NCBI RefSeq assembly: GCF_002954355.1 | Contig: NZ_MQVV01000016.1 | Coordinates: 405,906-469,905 of the forward strand | DNA length: 64,000 nt | Reading direction: 5' to 3' | From: Nonlabens tegetincola | GTDB taxonomy: Bacteria > Bacteroidota > Bacteroidia > Flavobacteriales > Flavobacteriaceae | Shown here: positions 53,856 through 64,000 of the stretch, piece by piece | Position numbering within the stretch: the stretch's first letter is position 1 | Layout: each line of letters starts with the position of its first letter | Notes under the pieces: model-generated | Told to the model about the DNA's origin: nothing | Seen by the model: the letters and a program-made list of their open reading frames with translations, nothing else | Databases searched by the model: none | Translations under genes and position numbers: made by a program

Positions 53856-55038
53856 TAACTATATCTTTTGCAACCTCAACTTTACTTTTTAGTTCGAATG
53901 GAATGACTTCCTTTTCCTTAGCAATCAAGGTAATTTTATTGGTGTCTTTTTTAAAACCTGCACCTTTATCTCTCATAGAGTTTAAAACCAATAAATCAGT
54001 ATTCTTTTTTTCCGCTTTCGCGAAAGCGTGATTCAACTCATCATTAGTCTCTAGAGCAAACCCCACAAGAAACGGTTTGTTTTTTAACGCTCCTACACTT
54101 GCTAAAATATCGGGATTTTTGATCAATTCTATATGTAACGTGTCTTCCTTCTTTTTTATTTTGTTTGAAGCGACATCTTTAGGCCTGTAATCTGCAACAG
54201 CAGCACTAAAGATAGCAATATCCATTTTTGATACTATCTTGTGCACTGCATCGTACATATCTCTAGCACTAGTCACATCAATTCGCTGAATTAAGGAATG
54301 CTCTACGATGACCGAACTTGGCCCCATGATCAAATGTACCTGTGCACCCATTTCTGCAACCTGTACAGCAAGGGCCGCACCCATTTTTCCTGAACTGTGA
54401 TTTCCAATAAAGCGCACTGGATCGATAGCCTCGTGAGTAGGGCCAGCCGTTATTAGAACTTTTTTATCGTGCAGAGGTAATTTTGACAAGATATCGTTTT
54501 CAACGAAAGTGATAATTTCTTCAGGTTCGGCCATACGTCCTTTTCCTGACAAACCACTTGCTAGTTCTCCTTCACCTGCTGGAATCATAAGGTTACCATA
54601 AGATTCCAACTTTTCAAAATTATGGAGCGTTGATGGGTGCTTATACATATCAAGGTCCATGGCTGGAGCAAAGTAAACAGGGCATTTTGCGCTACAATAT
54701 ACCGCAAGCAATAAATTATCAATTGTACCGCTCACCATTTTACTCAAGGTATTGGCTGTAGCTGGTGCAATAATGATTAAATCGGCCCAAAGACCTAATT
54801 CCACATGATTATTCCATGTATCATTTTCATCATCTTCATTGGTAAAGTGAGAATGAACTGGGTTCTTTGAAAGTGTAGATAAAGTAAGCGGTGTAACAAA
54901 ATCTCGCGCAGCAGGAGTCATCACCACTTTAACGACAGCGCCTGCTTTAATAAGCAGGCGCGTCAAAAATGTTGTTTTATAAGCAGCAATACCACCAGTT
55001 ACACCCAGTAATACTTTTTTACCACTTAGTATAGACAT
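53830..55038 (-). CDS. coaBC: Phosphopantothenoylcysteine synthetase/decarboxylase
   Basis: Joins cysteine to 4'-phosphopantothenate (CoaB) and decarboxylates it (CoaC, FMN) in CoA synthesis. 402 residues. The CoaC half has GVTGGIAAYKT, an active-site His in WNNHVELGLWAD, APATANTLSKM and PAMDLDMY (usual PAMNxxMW). The loop reads GELASGLSGKGRM, with Ser where E. coli has the catalytic Cys. The CoaB half has ITAGPTHEAIDPVRFIGN and AAVADYRPK. A palindrome copy encodes HAFAKAE. Confidence 0.95.
   Translation of the reverse strand: MSILSGKKVLLGVTGGIAAYKTTFLTRLLIKAGAVVKVVMTPAARDFVTPLTLSTLSKNPVHSHFTNEDDENDTWNNHVELGLWADLIIIAPATANTLSKMVSGTIDNLLLAVYCSAKCPVYFAPAMDLDMYKHPSTLHNFEKLESYGNLMIPAGEGELASGLSGKGRMAEPEEIITFVENDILSKLPLHDKKVLITAGPTHEAIDPVRFIGNHSSGKMGAALAVQVAEMGAQVHLIMGPSSVIVEHSLIQRIDVTSARDMYDAVHKIVSKMDIAIFSAAVADYRPKDVASNKIKKKEDTLHIELIKNPDILASVGALKNKPFLVGFALETNDELNHAFAKAEKKNTDLLVLNSMRDKGAGFKKDTNKITLIAKEKEVIPFELKSKVEVAKDIVNEIVKRIK
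54013..54028. repeat. 16-bp palindrome CGCTTTCGCGAAAGCG, copy 11
   Basis: Exact copy inside coaBC, read on the minus strand as Ala-Phe-Ala-Lys-Ala. Confidence 0.95.
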
Positions 55039-55045
55039 ATCTTAA

Positions 55046-55366
55046 TTAAGATTTGCTAGTATCTCTATGATAGATTTTACCATCTAACCATTCTTTTACA
55101 GCAATAGCTGTAGGCTTTGGCAAACGCTCATAAAATTTAGATACTTCAATTTGCTCCTTATTTTCAAAAACTTCTTCTAGTGAGTCATTGTAGGTAGCAA
55201 ATTCTTCTAGCTTTTCAATAAGCTCTTCCTTGATATCTCCTTTAATCTGCTCAGCTCTTTTAGCGATAATTGAAATCGCTTCATACATATTACCAGTAGG
55301 TGAAGTAAGGGCATCACGATTGTAGGTAATAGTTGTAGTTGCTGCGTCTAAATTTTTAGTATCCAT
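55046..55366 (-). CDS. rpoZ: RNA polymerase omega subunit, Bacteroidetes type
   Basis: A 106-residue protein with the omega/RPB6-like helix NMYEAISIIAKRAEQIKGDI and a C-terminal acidic part ending in a WLDGKIYHRD segment, as in flavobacterial RpoZ. It binds beta' and aids polymerase assembly. It lies 1 base after bamD and 7 bases before coaBC, a conserved order in this phylum. Confidence 0.85.
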   Translation of the reverse strand: MDTKNLDAATTTITYNRDALTSPTGNMYEAISIIAKRAEQIKGDIKEELIEKLEEFATYNDSLEEVFENKEQIEVSKFYERLPKPTAIAVKEWLDGKIYHRDTSKS

Positions 55367-55367
55367 A

Positions 55368-56171
55368 TTAATTACTCAAATTCTCTGATTCAAATTTTTC
55401 TATTTCGGCCATGATCTCCTGTGCATCTTCTTTATATTCACTATTAGGAAATCTGCGTGCAAAGTTATTATAATATTTTTTAGCAAGCGCTAATCGTTCT
55501 GGAATTAAATTTTCAAAACTATTAACAGCATAAATATACTGAGATTCAAAAAGATAATAATGTGCATCATCTAGGTAATTTGATCCTGGATGATCGATTA
55601 TAAAATTCTCAAAACCTGCAATGGCTGCTTTAATATAAATTCCGCCTCTGTGATGATATTGTTTAGCAATTTCATAGGCCTTGCGATCTAATTTCTCTCT
55701 TAATTCAGCTACAAGAACATTAGCTTCTTCATTATACTTCCCTTCTGGGTAAGCATTTATATAATCTTGCAGTTTAACAAGTGCCGTATTAGTTTCAGAT
55801 TGATCTTTAGAATATACAGGAGACATGTGATAGTAACTCTTGGCTCCTAAAAAAATCGCTTCCTCCACATTGTTATCTAAAGGGTGAGAAGTTACAAATC
55901 GCTCAAATTGATAAGCACTGCTTAAATACCTTCTATCTCCATAAAGCGCCTTGGCATACTTAATAGCCATAGGAGCAGCACTGTCAGTACCTCTATATAA
56001 GGGAATGATCTGTTCAAAAAGATCGATACTCTTACTATATTTCTCCTTCTTCATTAATGTATCAATCATACTCACCTTGACATTAGGATCATCTGATTTT
56101 AATGCCTTTTGATAAGGACCACAAGACACAAGAACTAAAAAGATAAAAAATATTAAAACAATTTGTTTCAT
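55368..56171 (-). CDS. bamD: Outer-membrane assembly lipoprotein BamD
   Basis: A 267-residue lipoprotein (lipobox LVSC, Cys17) with five TPR-like repeats, for example YSKSIDLFEQIIPLYRGTD, RYLSSAYQFERFVTSHP and YKEDAQEIMAEIEKFES. It is the periplasmic partner of BamA in inserting beta-barrel proteins into the outer membrane. First gene of the run to recN. A candidate -7 box lies 20 bases upstream. Confidence 0.9.
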   Translation of the reverse strand: MKQIVLIFFIFLVLVSCGPYQKALKSDDPNVKVSMIDTLMKKEKYSKSIDLFEQIIPLYRGTDSAAPMAIKYAKALYGDRRYLSSAYQFERFVTSHPLDNNVEEAIFLGAKSYYHMSPVYSKDQSETNTALVKLQDYINAYPEGKYNEEANVLVAELREKLDRKAYEIAKQYHHRGGIYIKAAIAGFENFIIDHPGSNYLDDAHYYLFESQYIYAVNSFENLIPERLALAKKYYNNFARRFPNSEYKEDAQEIMAEIEKFESENLSN

Positions 56172-56191
56172 ACTACGGTATTGATAGGCTG

Positions 56192-56199
56192 CAAAAGTA
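56192..56199 (-). promoter_or_regulatory. Candidate -7 promoter element before bamD
   Basis: On the minus strand this reads TACTTTTG, matching TAnnTTTG, 20 bases before the bamD start. No TTG at the expected distance is seen. Confidence 0.35.
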
Positions 56200-56252
56200 A
56201 TGTATTCACAACACTCCTTATAATTTTAATTGTGAACGACAGTTAATACGTT

Positions 56253-57128
56253 TTAGTACGCATTCATGAAATCAATTATACTAGTTCTCAATTTTTGTGA
56301 AACTGGCACTAGTGGTAATCTTAAATGTTCTTCACATAAATCGAGATGGGCTAGCATTGCCTTAATACCACCAGGATTTCCTTCGGCAAAGATTAAATCG
56401 ATACTAGCTTCAAGTTTATGATGCAATTTATATGAATCAACTGCATTACCTTTTAAAGCTAGTCTAATCATTTCGCTAAAATCGCTAGGCAATCCTTGAC
56501 CGATTACAGATATCACTCCAGCACCACCCGCAAGAGTCATTGCGTTGGCGATCATATCATCTCCAGATATCACGAGAAAATCATCTGGTGTATGTTTTAT
56601 CATTTTCATGGCAGCTACAAGATCTCCTGCTGCTTCCTTTATCGCTACAATATTTGTATAATCATTTGCCAATCGAACTACGGTATCAACAGCCATATTA
56701 CTCGCTGTTCTTCCAGGAACATTATATAAAATAATAGGCTTATCAGTAGCTTGTGCGACTGCTGCAAAGTGTTGATAGATACCTTCTTGAGTAGGTTTGT
56801 TGTAAGCAGGTGAGACACTAAGTACAGCATCAAAAGATGAAAGGTCAGTTTGTTTTAATTCATCTACTACAACAGCTGTATTACTACCACCTATACCTAT
56901 TACAAGAGGCAATCGTCCTGCATTGGTTTCAACCACGGTTTTTACAACATCCTGTTTTTCCTGTTTAGAAAGGGTAACGCTTTCTCCAGTCGTTCCTAAG
57001 ACAACTAGATATTCTATACCATTATCAATTTGGTAATTCACTACGGACTGTAAAGCACTGTGATCCACATCATCGTTTGCTTTAAAAGGAGTTACAAGTG
57101 CTACTCCTGTTCCTTTAAGTTGTTGCAT
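56253..57128 (-). CDS. dapA: 4-hydroxy-tetrahydrodipicolinate synthase
   Basis: Condenses pyruvate with aspartate semialdehyde at the head of the lysine and diaminopimelate pathway. 291 residues, TIM barrel. The Schiff-base residue is Lys164 in VAIKEAAGD, and Tyr135 lies in [18 protein letters not shown] (45-54) binds pyruvate. One base separates it from the upstream DUF6913-like gene, so the two are co-transcribed. Confidence 0.96.
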   Translation of the reverse strand: MQQLKGTGVALVTPFKANDDVDHSALQSVVNYQIDNGIEYLVVLGTTGESVTLSKQEKQDVVKTVVETNAGRLPLVIGIGGSNTAVVVDELKQTDLSSFDAVLSVSPAYNKPTQEGIYQHFAAVAQATDKPIILYNVPGRTASNMAVDTVVRLANDYTNIVAIKEAAGDLVAAMKMIKHTPDDFLVISGDDMIANAMTLAGGAGVISVIGQGLPSDFSEMIRLALKGNAVDSYKLHHKLEASIDLIFAEGNPGGIKAMLAHLDLCEEHLRLPLVPVSQKLRTSIIDFMNAY

Positions 57129-57129
57129 A

Positions 57130-57642
57130 TTATCGGGTTAAAATTTTTATATACTTTGCTATTTCTTTTACAAATACGTCTTTGTCGTTTGATGACACAT
57201 TAATTGACAAATCATAAAGCTCTTCTCGTGCATCATTGATGGCTACTTTAAGAGCTGCCTGTGCCTTTATCGTCACAAATGTAGCTAGTTCATCCGGATC
57301 TTTTATGAGTAATATTTGTAAATCGTGTTTTTTTTCAAGCGCCTCGACTAGTTGCTCATCAACAACGGTTGCATTCCATTTAATAGACTTTTCATCAAAC
57401 GGAATACCATCCATTTCATGTAATTTCTTTTTATCAGTTACTTGATTTAAAACTGTCAAGTTTTTATCGTCAATTTTAAGTTGTTCACACCACCTTAAAA
57501 TATCATCATAGGCAATTTGACTAGCGCTAGAGGTTATGACTAACAATGATTTAGGTACCACAGGAACACTATTCCTGTTTTGCGATTTCAATTTTCTTAT
57601 CGCTTTCCTCAGCGATCTACGCTTTATTCCTTTAAAAAACAT
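57130..57642 (-). CDS. DUF6913-like protein of unknown function
   Basis: A 170-residue cytosolic protein: a Lys/Arg-rich N-terminus ([18 protein letters not shown]), then an alternating alpha/beta domain with [11 protein letters not shown] and [21 protein letters not shown] believe this is the family now called DUF6913 that sits beside dapA in flavobacteria; function unknown. Divergent from the 5'-nucleotidase gene with a 37-base gap. Confidence 0.7.
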   Translation of the reverse strand: MFFKGIKRRSLRKAIRKLKSQNRNSVPVVPKSLLVITSSASQIAYDDILRWCEQLKIDDKNLTVLNQVTDKKKLHEMDGIPFDEKSIKWNATVVDEQLVEALEKKHDLQILLIKDPDELATFVTIKAQAALKVAINDAREELYDLSINVSSNDKDVFVKEIAKYIKILTR

Positions 57643-57660
57643 TTACTTTTACTGTGGAAA

Positions 57661-57668
57661 CAAAAATA
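57661..57668 (-). promoter_or_regulatory. Candidate -7 element for the DUF6913-dapA pair
   Basis: Minus strand TATTTTTG matches TAnnTTTG, 18 bases before the start. A TTG lies 25 bases further up (57694-57696), slightly farther than ideal and inside the divergent gene. Confidence 0.38.
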
Positions 57669-57679
57669 GAATATTTCAC

Positions 57680-58483
57680 ATGGCTTTTTGCTACAACTTT
57701 CCTCTTAAAACAGATAGGAAATTAGGTGTTTATCTCGCTTTCGCGAAAGCGCTTTTCTTAATCACACTATTAACTAGTTGCAATTCAAACACAAACGTTC
57801 ATTTAGATACCGTTGACTATAAACGAATAGAAATAAACGACTCACTAGCTCAAGAAGATAGTATCGCGCAATTTATTGCCCCTTATGGCGCAAAAATAAA
57901 TCAAGAAATGAATAGAGTGCTTTGCTATAATCCTAAAAGCATGCACAAAAATGATACTCCACTGAACACAGCGCTTGGAAATATGCTATGTGAAATCATT
58001 GTGGAACAAGTTAATCCTGTTGTTAAAAGTAGGTTAGATACCAACATTGATGTTGTTTTACTAAATCACGGAGGAATAAGAGCTCCCTTACCAGCTGGTG
58101 AGGTAACAACCAAAAGAGCCTATGAAATAATGCCTTTTGAAAATGAGGTTGTGGTAGCACAGCTTAATAAAGCTCAAATGGAGCAACTTATCAAATATAT
58201 AGTAGATAGAGAAAGAGCTCATCCTTTCTCCGGCATGAAAATTTCTTTAAATGCTGATAGTAGCCTGAATAATGTATCTATTAACGATCAACCTTTAACT
58301 GAAAAGATCTATTATGTTGCTACCAGTGATTACTTGTATAACGGCGGTGATAGCATGAACTTTTTTAACAATACAACGGTAACAAAAACTGATTATAAAA
58401 TAAGAAATGCCATGATTGACTATTTCAAAAAGGTGGATACTCTTAAGTTTGAATCCGACAATAGATTTACTAAAGCAAATTAA
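57680..58483 (+). CDS. 5'-nucleotidase C-terminal domain lipoprotein
   Basis: About 267 residues from ATG 57680, giving a lipoprotein signal (lipobox LTSC, Cys34). It is only the substrate-binding C-terminal domain of UshA-type nucleotidases: LLNHGGIRAPLPAGEVT, YEIMPFENEVVVAQL and YVATSDYLYNGGDSMNFF. The catalytic half is the next gene, 2 bases downstream. The frame extends upstream to 57536 but would cross the divergent gene. A palindrome copy encodes AFAKA within the signal peptide. Confidence 0.9.
   Translation: MAFCYNFPLKTDRKLGVYLAFAKALFLITLLTSCNSNTNVHLDTVDYKRIEINDSLAQEDSIAQFIAPYGAKINQEMNRVLCYNPKSMHKNDTPLNTALGNMLCEIIVEQVNPVVKSRLDTNIDVVLLNHGGIRAPLPAGEVTTKRAYEIMPFENEVVVAQLNKAQMEQLIKYIVDRERAHPFSGMKISLNADSSLNNVSINDQPLTEKIYYVATSDYLYNGGDSMNFFNNTTVTKTDYKIRNAMIDYFKKVDTLKFESDNRFTKAN
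57736..57751. repeat. 16-bp palindrome CGCTTTCGCGAAAGCG, copy 12
   Basis: Exact copy inside the signal-peptide region of the nucleotidase C-terminal domain gene, read as Ala-Phe-Ala-Lys-Ala. Confidence 0.95.
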
Positions 58484-58485
58484 TC

Positions 58486-59409
58486 ATGAAAAGAAGTACA
58501 TTTCTTAAAAGTTCAACCGCTGCGGTAGCTGGAATGGGTTTATTTGCCAATTTTTCTACTGCAACCAGTTTATATAAAGTAAGTAGTATAACTGAGAAAA
58601 GCAAAAAGATCACCATTTTACATACTAATGATACTCACAGCCACATTGAACCTATTGTAGGAGGACGCAATGATGGTCGTGGTGGTGTTGCTCGTAGAGC
58701 AGCTTTAGTCAATCAAATTAGAAAGGAGAATCCTAATACTCTTTTGTTGGATTGTGGTGATATTTTTCAAGGAACCCCATACTTCAATTTCTATGGTGGA
58801 GAGCTAGAAATTAAACTCATGAGTATGATGGGTTATGATGCGGCAACAATTGGTAATCATGATTTTGATAATGGAATAGATGGGTTGTACAAGCAGCTTC
58901 CACATGCCAATTTTGACTTTGTAATATCCAATTATGATTTCAAGAATACCATATTGGATGGTCATACATTAGAAAACAAGATAGTGACACTAGACGGCAT
59001 CAAAATAGGAATGTTCGGATTAGGAATCGAACTAGACGGATTAGTAAATAAGACCAACTATAAAGAAACCAAATACCTAGATCCTATAGATATCGCTACA
59101 GATCAGGCACGCATACTCAAAGAGGAAAAAGGATGCGATCTAGTTATTTGCATGTCGCATTTGGGATATTCCTATAAATCAGATACTGTAAGTGATGTAA
59201 GCCTAGCAGCAGCGACGTCAAATATTGATGTAATAATTGGTGGTCACACTCATACTTTTCTAGAAAAACCAGAATTGATTCTTAATAAAGAAGGAAAAAA
59301 CGTGGTTGTTAATCAAGTAGGCTGCTATGGAATGTATCTAGGTAGAATAGATCTTTACTTAAACGAGACAGATATTAACAATCAAGCTGGAACCGTTTAT
59401 AATCTATAG
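58486..59409 (+). CDS. 5'-nucleotidase metallophosphatase domain protein, Tat-like signal
   Basis: A 307-residue calcineurin-type phosphoesterase. Metal ligands lie in HTNDTHSHIEP, LLDCGDIFQGTP, TIGNHDFDNG, MSHLGY and GGHTHTF. The N-terminus MKRSTFLKSSTAAVAG resembles a Tat signal with KR in place of RR. It probably works with the preceding C-terminal domain protein to release phosphate and nucleosides in the periplasm. Convergent with an orphan gene 5 bases away. Confidence 0.92.
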   Translation: MKRSTFLKSSTAAVAGMGLFANFSTATSLYKVSSITEKSKKITILHTNDTHSHIEPIVGGRNDGRGGVARRAALVNQIRKENPNTLLLDCGDIFQGTPYFNFYGGELEIKLMSMMGYDAATIGNHDFDNGIDGLYKQLPHANFDFVISNYDFKNTILDGHTLENKIVTLDGIKIGMFGLGIELDGLVNKTNYKETKYLDPIDIATDQARILKEEKGCDLVICMSHLGYSYKSDTVSDVSLAAATSNIDVIIGGHTHTFLEKPELILNKEGKNVVVNQVGCYGMYLGRIDLYLNETDINNQAGTVYNL

Positions 59410-59414
59410 AAATT

Positions 59415-60218
59415 TTATTTTACTCTTTTAAATCCTCTTTCAGGGAATTGAGTATCATACTTAACAGGAGATTCTTCCATATGTTCGTAACAACTTTGAA
59501 TTTTTTCAGAATCTGAAAACAGTAGCTTGTTCTGCTTATCAAGCCGTAGATAGAGTAAATAAATTTCATCACCTGCTCCACACATACCACGACCATTTCC
59601 TCCTGGCTTACTGGGTTCTATAACGGTGATAAGCATGTGAGTAATGTCATGAACTTCTTTAAATCCTTCTATGTGTACTTCATATACATATTCAAAACCC
59701 ATCGTTCCAAAGTCTAATACCAGATCATCGTCAACCGTGAGGTAGGTATCATATTCCCCTAAATCCCAAAATTTACTTACCACATCTTCTTCAAACGTAA
59801 CTTCCCAAACTTGTGAGGAACCTTTCTTATTCCAGCTCATATTATTGAATATACCATCATCAGAGTCTCCATAAAACTTCTCGTCATAATTTACTGGATG
59901 ACAACTATAATCTTCATCAATTTCTAGTTGAAAATCGCCATCGTATTTTGCATAAATGATGAATTCCTCATTTTCTGGATAAGTTGAAAAATAAACCTGT
60001 ATGGGTATTGATTGAGTACTTGAATCGTATTTATACCAACCTGTATATTCTCTTTCATATTCACAAAAACCTTGATATTCCATGTACAAGGTTATAGGAT
60101 ATTTACCTACCTTACCTTTTACCATCATTTGATTATTTGTGATAGTTCTATAGGAATAGGTTTGGGATTTCAACCCAAAACTATTTAAAGCGAGTAGAAA
60201 AACTATCAGTAATCTCAT
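59415..60218 (-). CDS. Secreted protein of unknown function
   Basis: A 267-residue protein with a signal peptide (ending LKSQ) and a mature part rich in Tyr, Asp and Glu with many short beta strands (ITLYMEYQGFCEYEREYTGW). Several Cys are present. I do not recognise a family. It lies 2 bases downstream of ligA on the minus strand and so may be co-transcribed with it. Confidence 0.75.
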   Translation of the reverse strand: MRLLIVFLLALNSFGLKSQTYSYRTITNNQMMVKGKVGKYPITLYMEYQGFCEYEREYTGWYKYDSSTQSIPIQVYFSTYPENEEFIIYAKYDGDFQLEIDEDYSCHPVNYDEKFYGDSDDGIFNNMSWNKKGSSQVWEVTFEEDVVSKFWDLGEYDTYLTVDDDLVLDFGTMGFEYVYEVHIEGFKEVHDITHMLITVIEPSKPGGNGRGMCGAGDEIYLLYLRLDKQNKLLFSDSEKIQSCYEHMEESPVKYDTQFPERGFKRVK

Positions 60219-60220
60219 AA

Positions 60221-62284
<2,064 letters not shown>

Positions 62285-62324
62285 CTATCTTCTGCAAGTA
62301 TTTTGTCGACTCTAAATTACAATA

Positions 62325-64000
62325 ATGCTTCAAAGAATTCTACTAATCACCATATTGATATTAACAGTATTATCCTGTACCAAAACCACTAGACATGTAG
62401 ACCTTAAAAGTCCCAGTATCATTCCAGCGCCGCAATCCTTGCAGGTAAATGATGGATATTTTACGTTTCATGAAAACACTTCGTTTAGGTTTGATCCTGA
62501 GTTTCCTATGGCTGGCAAGTTCTTACTTGATCATTTTGATAAAATGGGTTTTGACGAGTTAAACGATTATGATGATAAGGAAGACAACTACATCTATTTG
62601 AAATTCAATGAAGAGATCGATAGTACCGAAGGGTACCGAATGAAAATCGATCCTGAACGAATACTTATTCATGCCCGTACGGATGCAGGCGCTTTCTATG
62701 CGGTACAATCGCTCATCCAGTTGTTCCCCATACTTAATGACAAGGATGAAATTCACTTACCAGCACTAACCATTGAGGATGAACCACGTTTTAAATATCG
62801 TGGTATGCATCTCGACGTTTCTAGACATATGTTTCCAGTAGCGTTTATCAAGAAATACATCGATGCTATGGCGATGTTAAAGATGAATAATTTTCACTGG
62901 CATCTCACTGATGATCAAGGCTGGCGCATCGAGATCAAACAATATTCTAAACTTCAAGAAGTGGCTGCTTACCGTGACAGTACTTTACTAGGACATTACA
63001 ACGATACACCGCACAAGTACAACACGACTAGATATGGTGGATACTACACACAAGATGAAGTGCGTGAGGTTATCGCTTTCGCGAAAGCGAGACACATCAA
63101 CATCATTCCAGAAATCGAATTACCTGGTCATGCTCAAGCGGCCATTGCTGCCTATCCAGAACTAGGATGCGCCAATAAAGATGTGAATGTAGCTACAGAA
63201 TGGGGCGTTTTTGACAACATTTATTGCCCTAACCCAGAGACTTTTGAGTTTCTAGAAAACGTACTAGACGAGGTAGCAGCCTTATTTCCATCACCATACA
63301 TTCACATAGGCGGCGATGAGGCACCAAAAACACAGTGGAAACAAAGTGTAATCGCACAACGATTTATCAAAGAAAATGGATTAAAAGATGAATACGAATT
63401 ACAATCCTACTTCATTAAACATTTTGAAAAATACCTAGCTTCAAAAGGCAAGAAAATCATCGGTTGGGATGAAATCCTAGAAGGCGGACTAGCAAAGGAT
63501 GCCACAGTTATGAGTTGGCGCGGCATGCAAGGTGCCATAGACGCTGCAAAGAAAGGTAACGATGTTATTATGACGCCTACTTCTCATTGTTATTTTGACT
63601 ATTACCAAAGTGATGATGAGAATGAACCACTAGCTATAGGCGGCTTTTACCATTAGAAAAAGTGTATGGTTTCAATCCAATTCCAGATGAGCTTAGTGGT
63701 GAAGAAATAACGCACGTTTTAGGCGTACAAGGAAATGTATGGACTGAGTACATGCCTACTACAGATCAAGTAGAATACATGGCTTTCCCACGCATGCTAG
63801 CACTTAGTGAGGTCGCTTGGTCTCCAGTAGAAAAAAGAGATTATAACTTGTTTGTCAATAACCTAGAAGTCATGCTTCCACGGCTAGACGCTATGGATAT
63901 TAAATACGCCAATCATTTATATGTAATTGAAGGAAATTTGAATGAAGATCAAGAATATGAATTAAGCACTAAAACCTTAGGCAAAGAAATCAGATACACT
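62325..64000 (+). CDS. GH20 beta-N-acetylhexosaminidase lipoprotein, frameshifted and cut by the window end
   Basis: A lipoprotein (lipobox VLSC, Cys18) of glycoside hydrolase family 20: NNFHWHLTDDQGWRIEIKQY, EIELPGHAQAAI, HIGGDEAPKTQW (catalytic Asp-Glu) and GWDEILEGGL. The frame from 62325 stops at 63654-63656 after EPLAIGGFYH. One more T in the T4 run at 63645-63648 gives GGFLPLEKVYGFNPIPDE, and the open frame then continues without a stop to 64000 (GVQGNVWTEYM, MLALSEVAW). It releases terminal GlcNAc/GalNAc, probably in chitin or glycan use. A palindrome copy encodes IAFAKAR. Confidence 0.92.
63074..63089. repeat. 16-bp palindrome CGCTTTCGCGAAAGCG, copy 13
   Basis: Exact copy inside the GH20 gene, read as Ala-Phe-Ala-Lys-Ala. 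Confidence 0.95.

Noticed and set aside
57536..57679. Upstream extension of the nucleotidase domain gene
   Set aside because: It would run antisense through the DUF6913-like gene, and the lipoprotein signal begins properly at 57680.
2542..57751. Palindromes considered as transcription terminators
   Set aside because: No T-run follows them, and most lie in the middle of genes. The window has separate, clear terminators.

Overview
The window is a 64 kb stretch of an AT-rich genome (about one third G+C by eye) from the Bacteroidota, almost certainly family Flavobacteriaceae. Evidence for this is the type IX secretion sorting domains on giant fibronectin-type-III proteins, the flavobacterial promoter form (TTG then TAnnTTTG), the fused alpha/beta E1 dehydrogenase, the Bacteroidetes-type RNA polymerase omega subunit, and many lineage-typical DUF proteins. 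The gene content and the iterated 16-bp palindrome suggest a marine genus near Nonlabens or Dokdonia, but genus is inference. I saw no rRNA, tRNA, CRISPR array, insertion sequence or prophage; this looks like a core-genome region.

Layout. 1-2.4 kb: 3' part of ffh, a 350-bp gap, then folD. 2.5-7.8 kb: a secreted DUF2059-like protein, a cysteine-cluster protein, two redoxins, a sulfur-handling group (metallo-beta-lactamase/rhodanese fusion plus two small rhodaneses) and kdsA. 8-14.2 kb: a GIN-domain protein, a di-haem peroxidase, a GH25 muramidase, a DUF1801 protein and a tricorn-like S41 protease. 14.3-18.6 kb: a co-directional operon of membrane proteins with a small winged-helix regulator and a Coq4-like protein; it carries two copies of a 30-bp operator-like sequence. 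18.7-25 kb: two small membrane proteins with EttA, then sprT-manC-DUF389 on the minus strand and a LOG-family gene. 25-32.2 kb: an M1-peptidase-like/beta-barrel protein, the fused E1 dehydrogenase, a voltage-gated-type potassium channel and miaA. 32.2-37.1 kb (minus): a two-component system, coaE, a YbbR-domain protein and a family 2 glycosyltransferase. 37.2-50.2 kb (minus): two paralogous giant T9SS-exported proteins of 2326 and about 1947 residues. 50.3-57.6 kb (minus): fabI, the block bamD-rpoZ-coaBC-DUF4835-recN, and a DUF6913-like gene with dapA. 57.7-64 kb: a 5'-nucleotidase split over two genes, an orphan secreted protein, ligA, and a GH20 hexosaminidase that runs off the window.

Four points stand out. 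(1) A 16-bp perfect palindrome, CGCTTTCGCGAAAGCG, occurs 11 times exactly and twice with one change. It lies mostly inside genes, in three reading registers, often encoding Ala-Phe-Ala-Lys-Ala. (2) Two genes, the response regulator and the hexosaminidase, are each broken by one missing base in a homopolymer; this may be sequencing error, slippage or real decay. (3) The membrane-protein operon has a repeated operator-like element, one copy over its promoter and one inside its third gene. (4) The two giant adhesin-like genes are tandem paralogs sharing N- and C-terminal ends and almost the same terminator.
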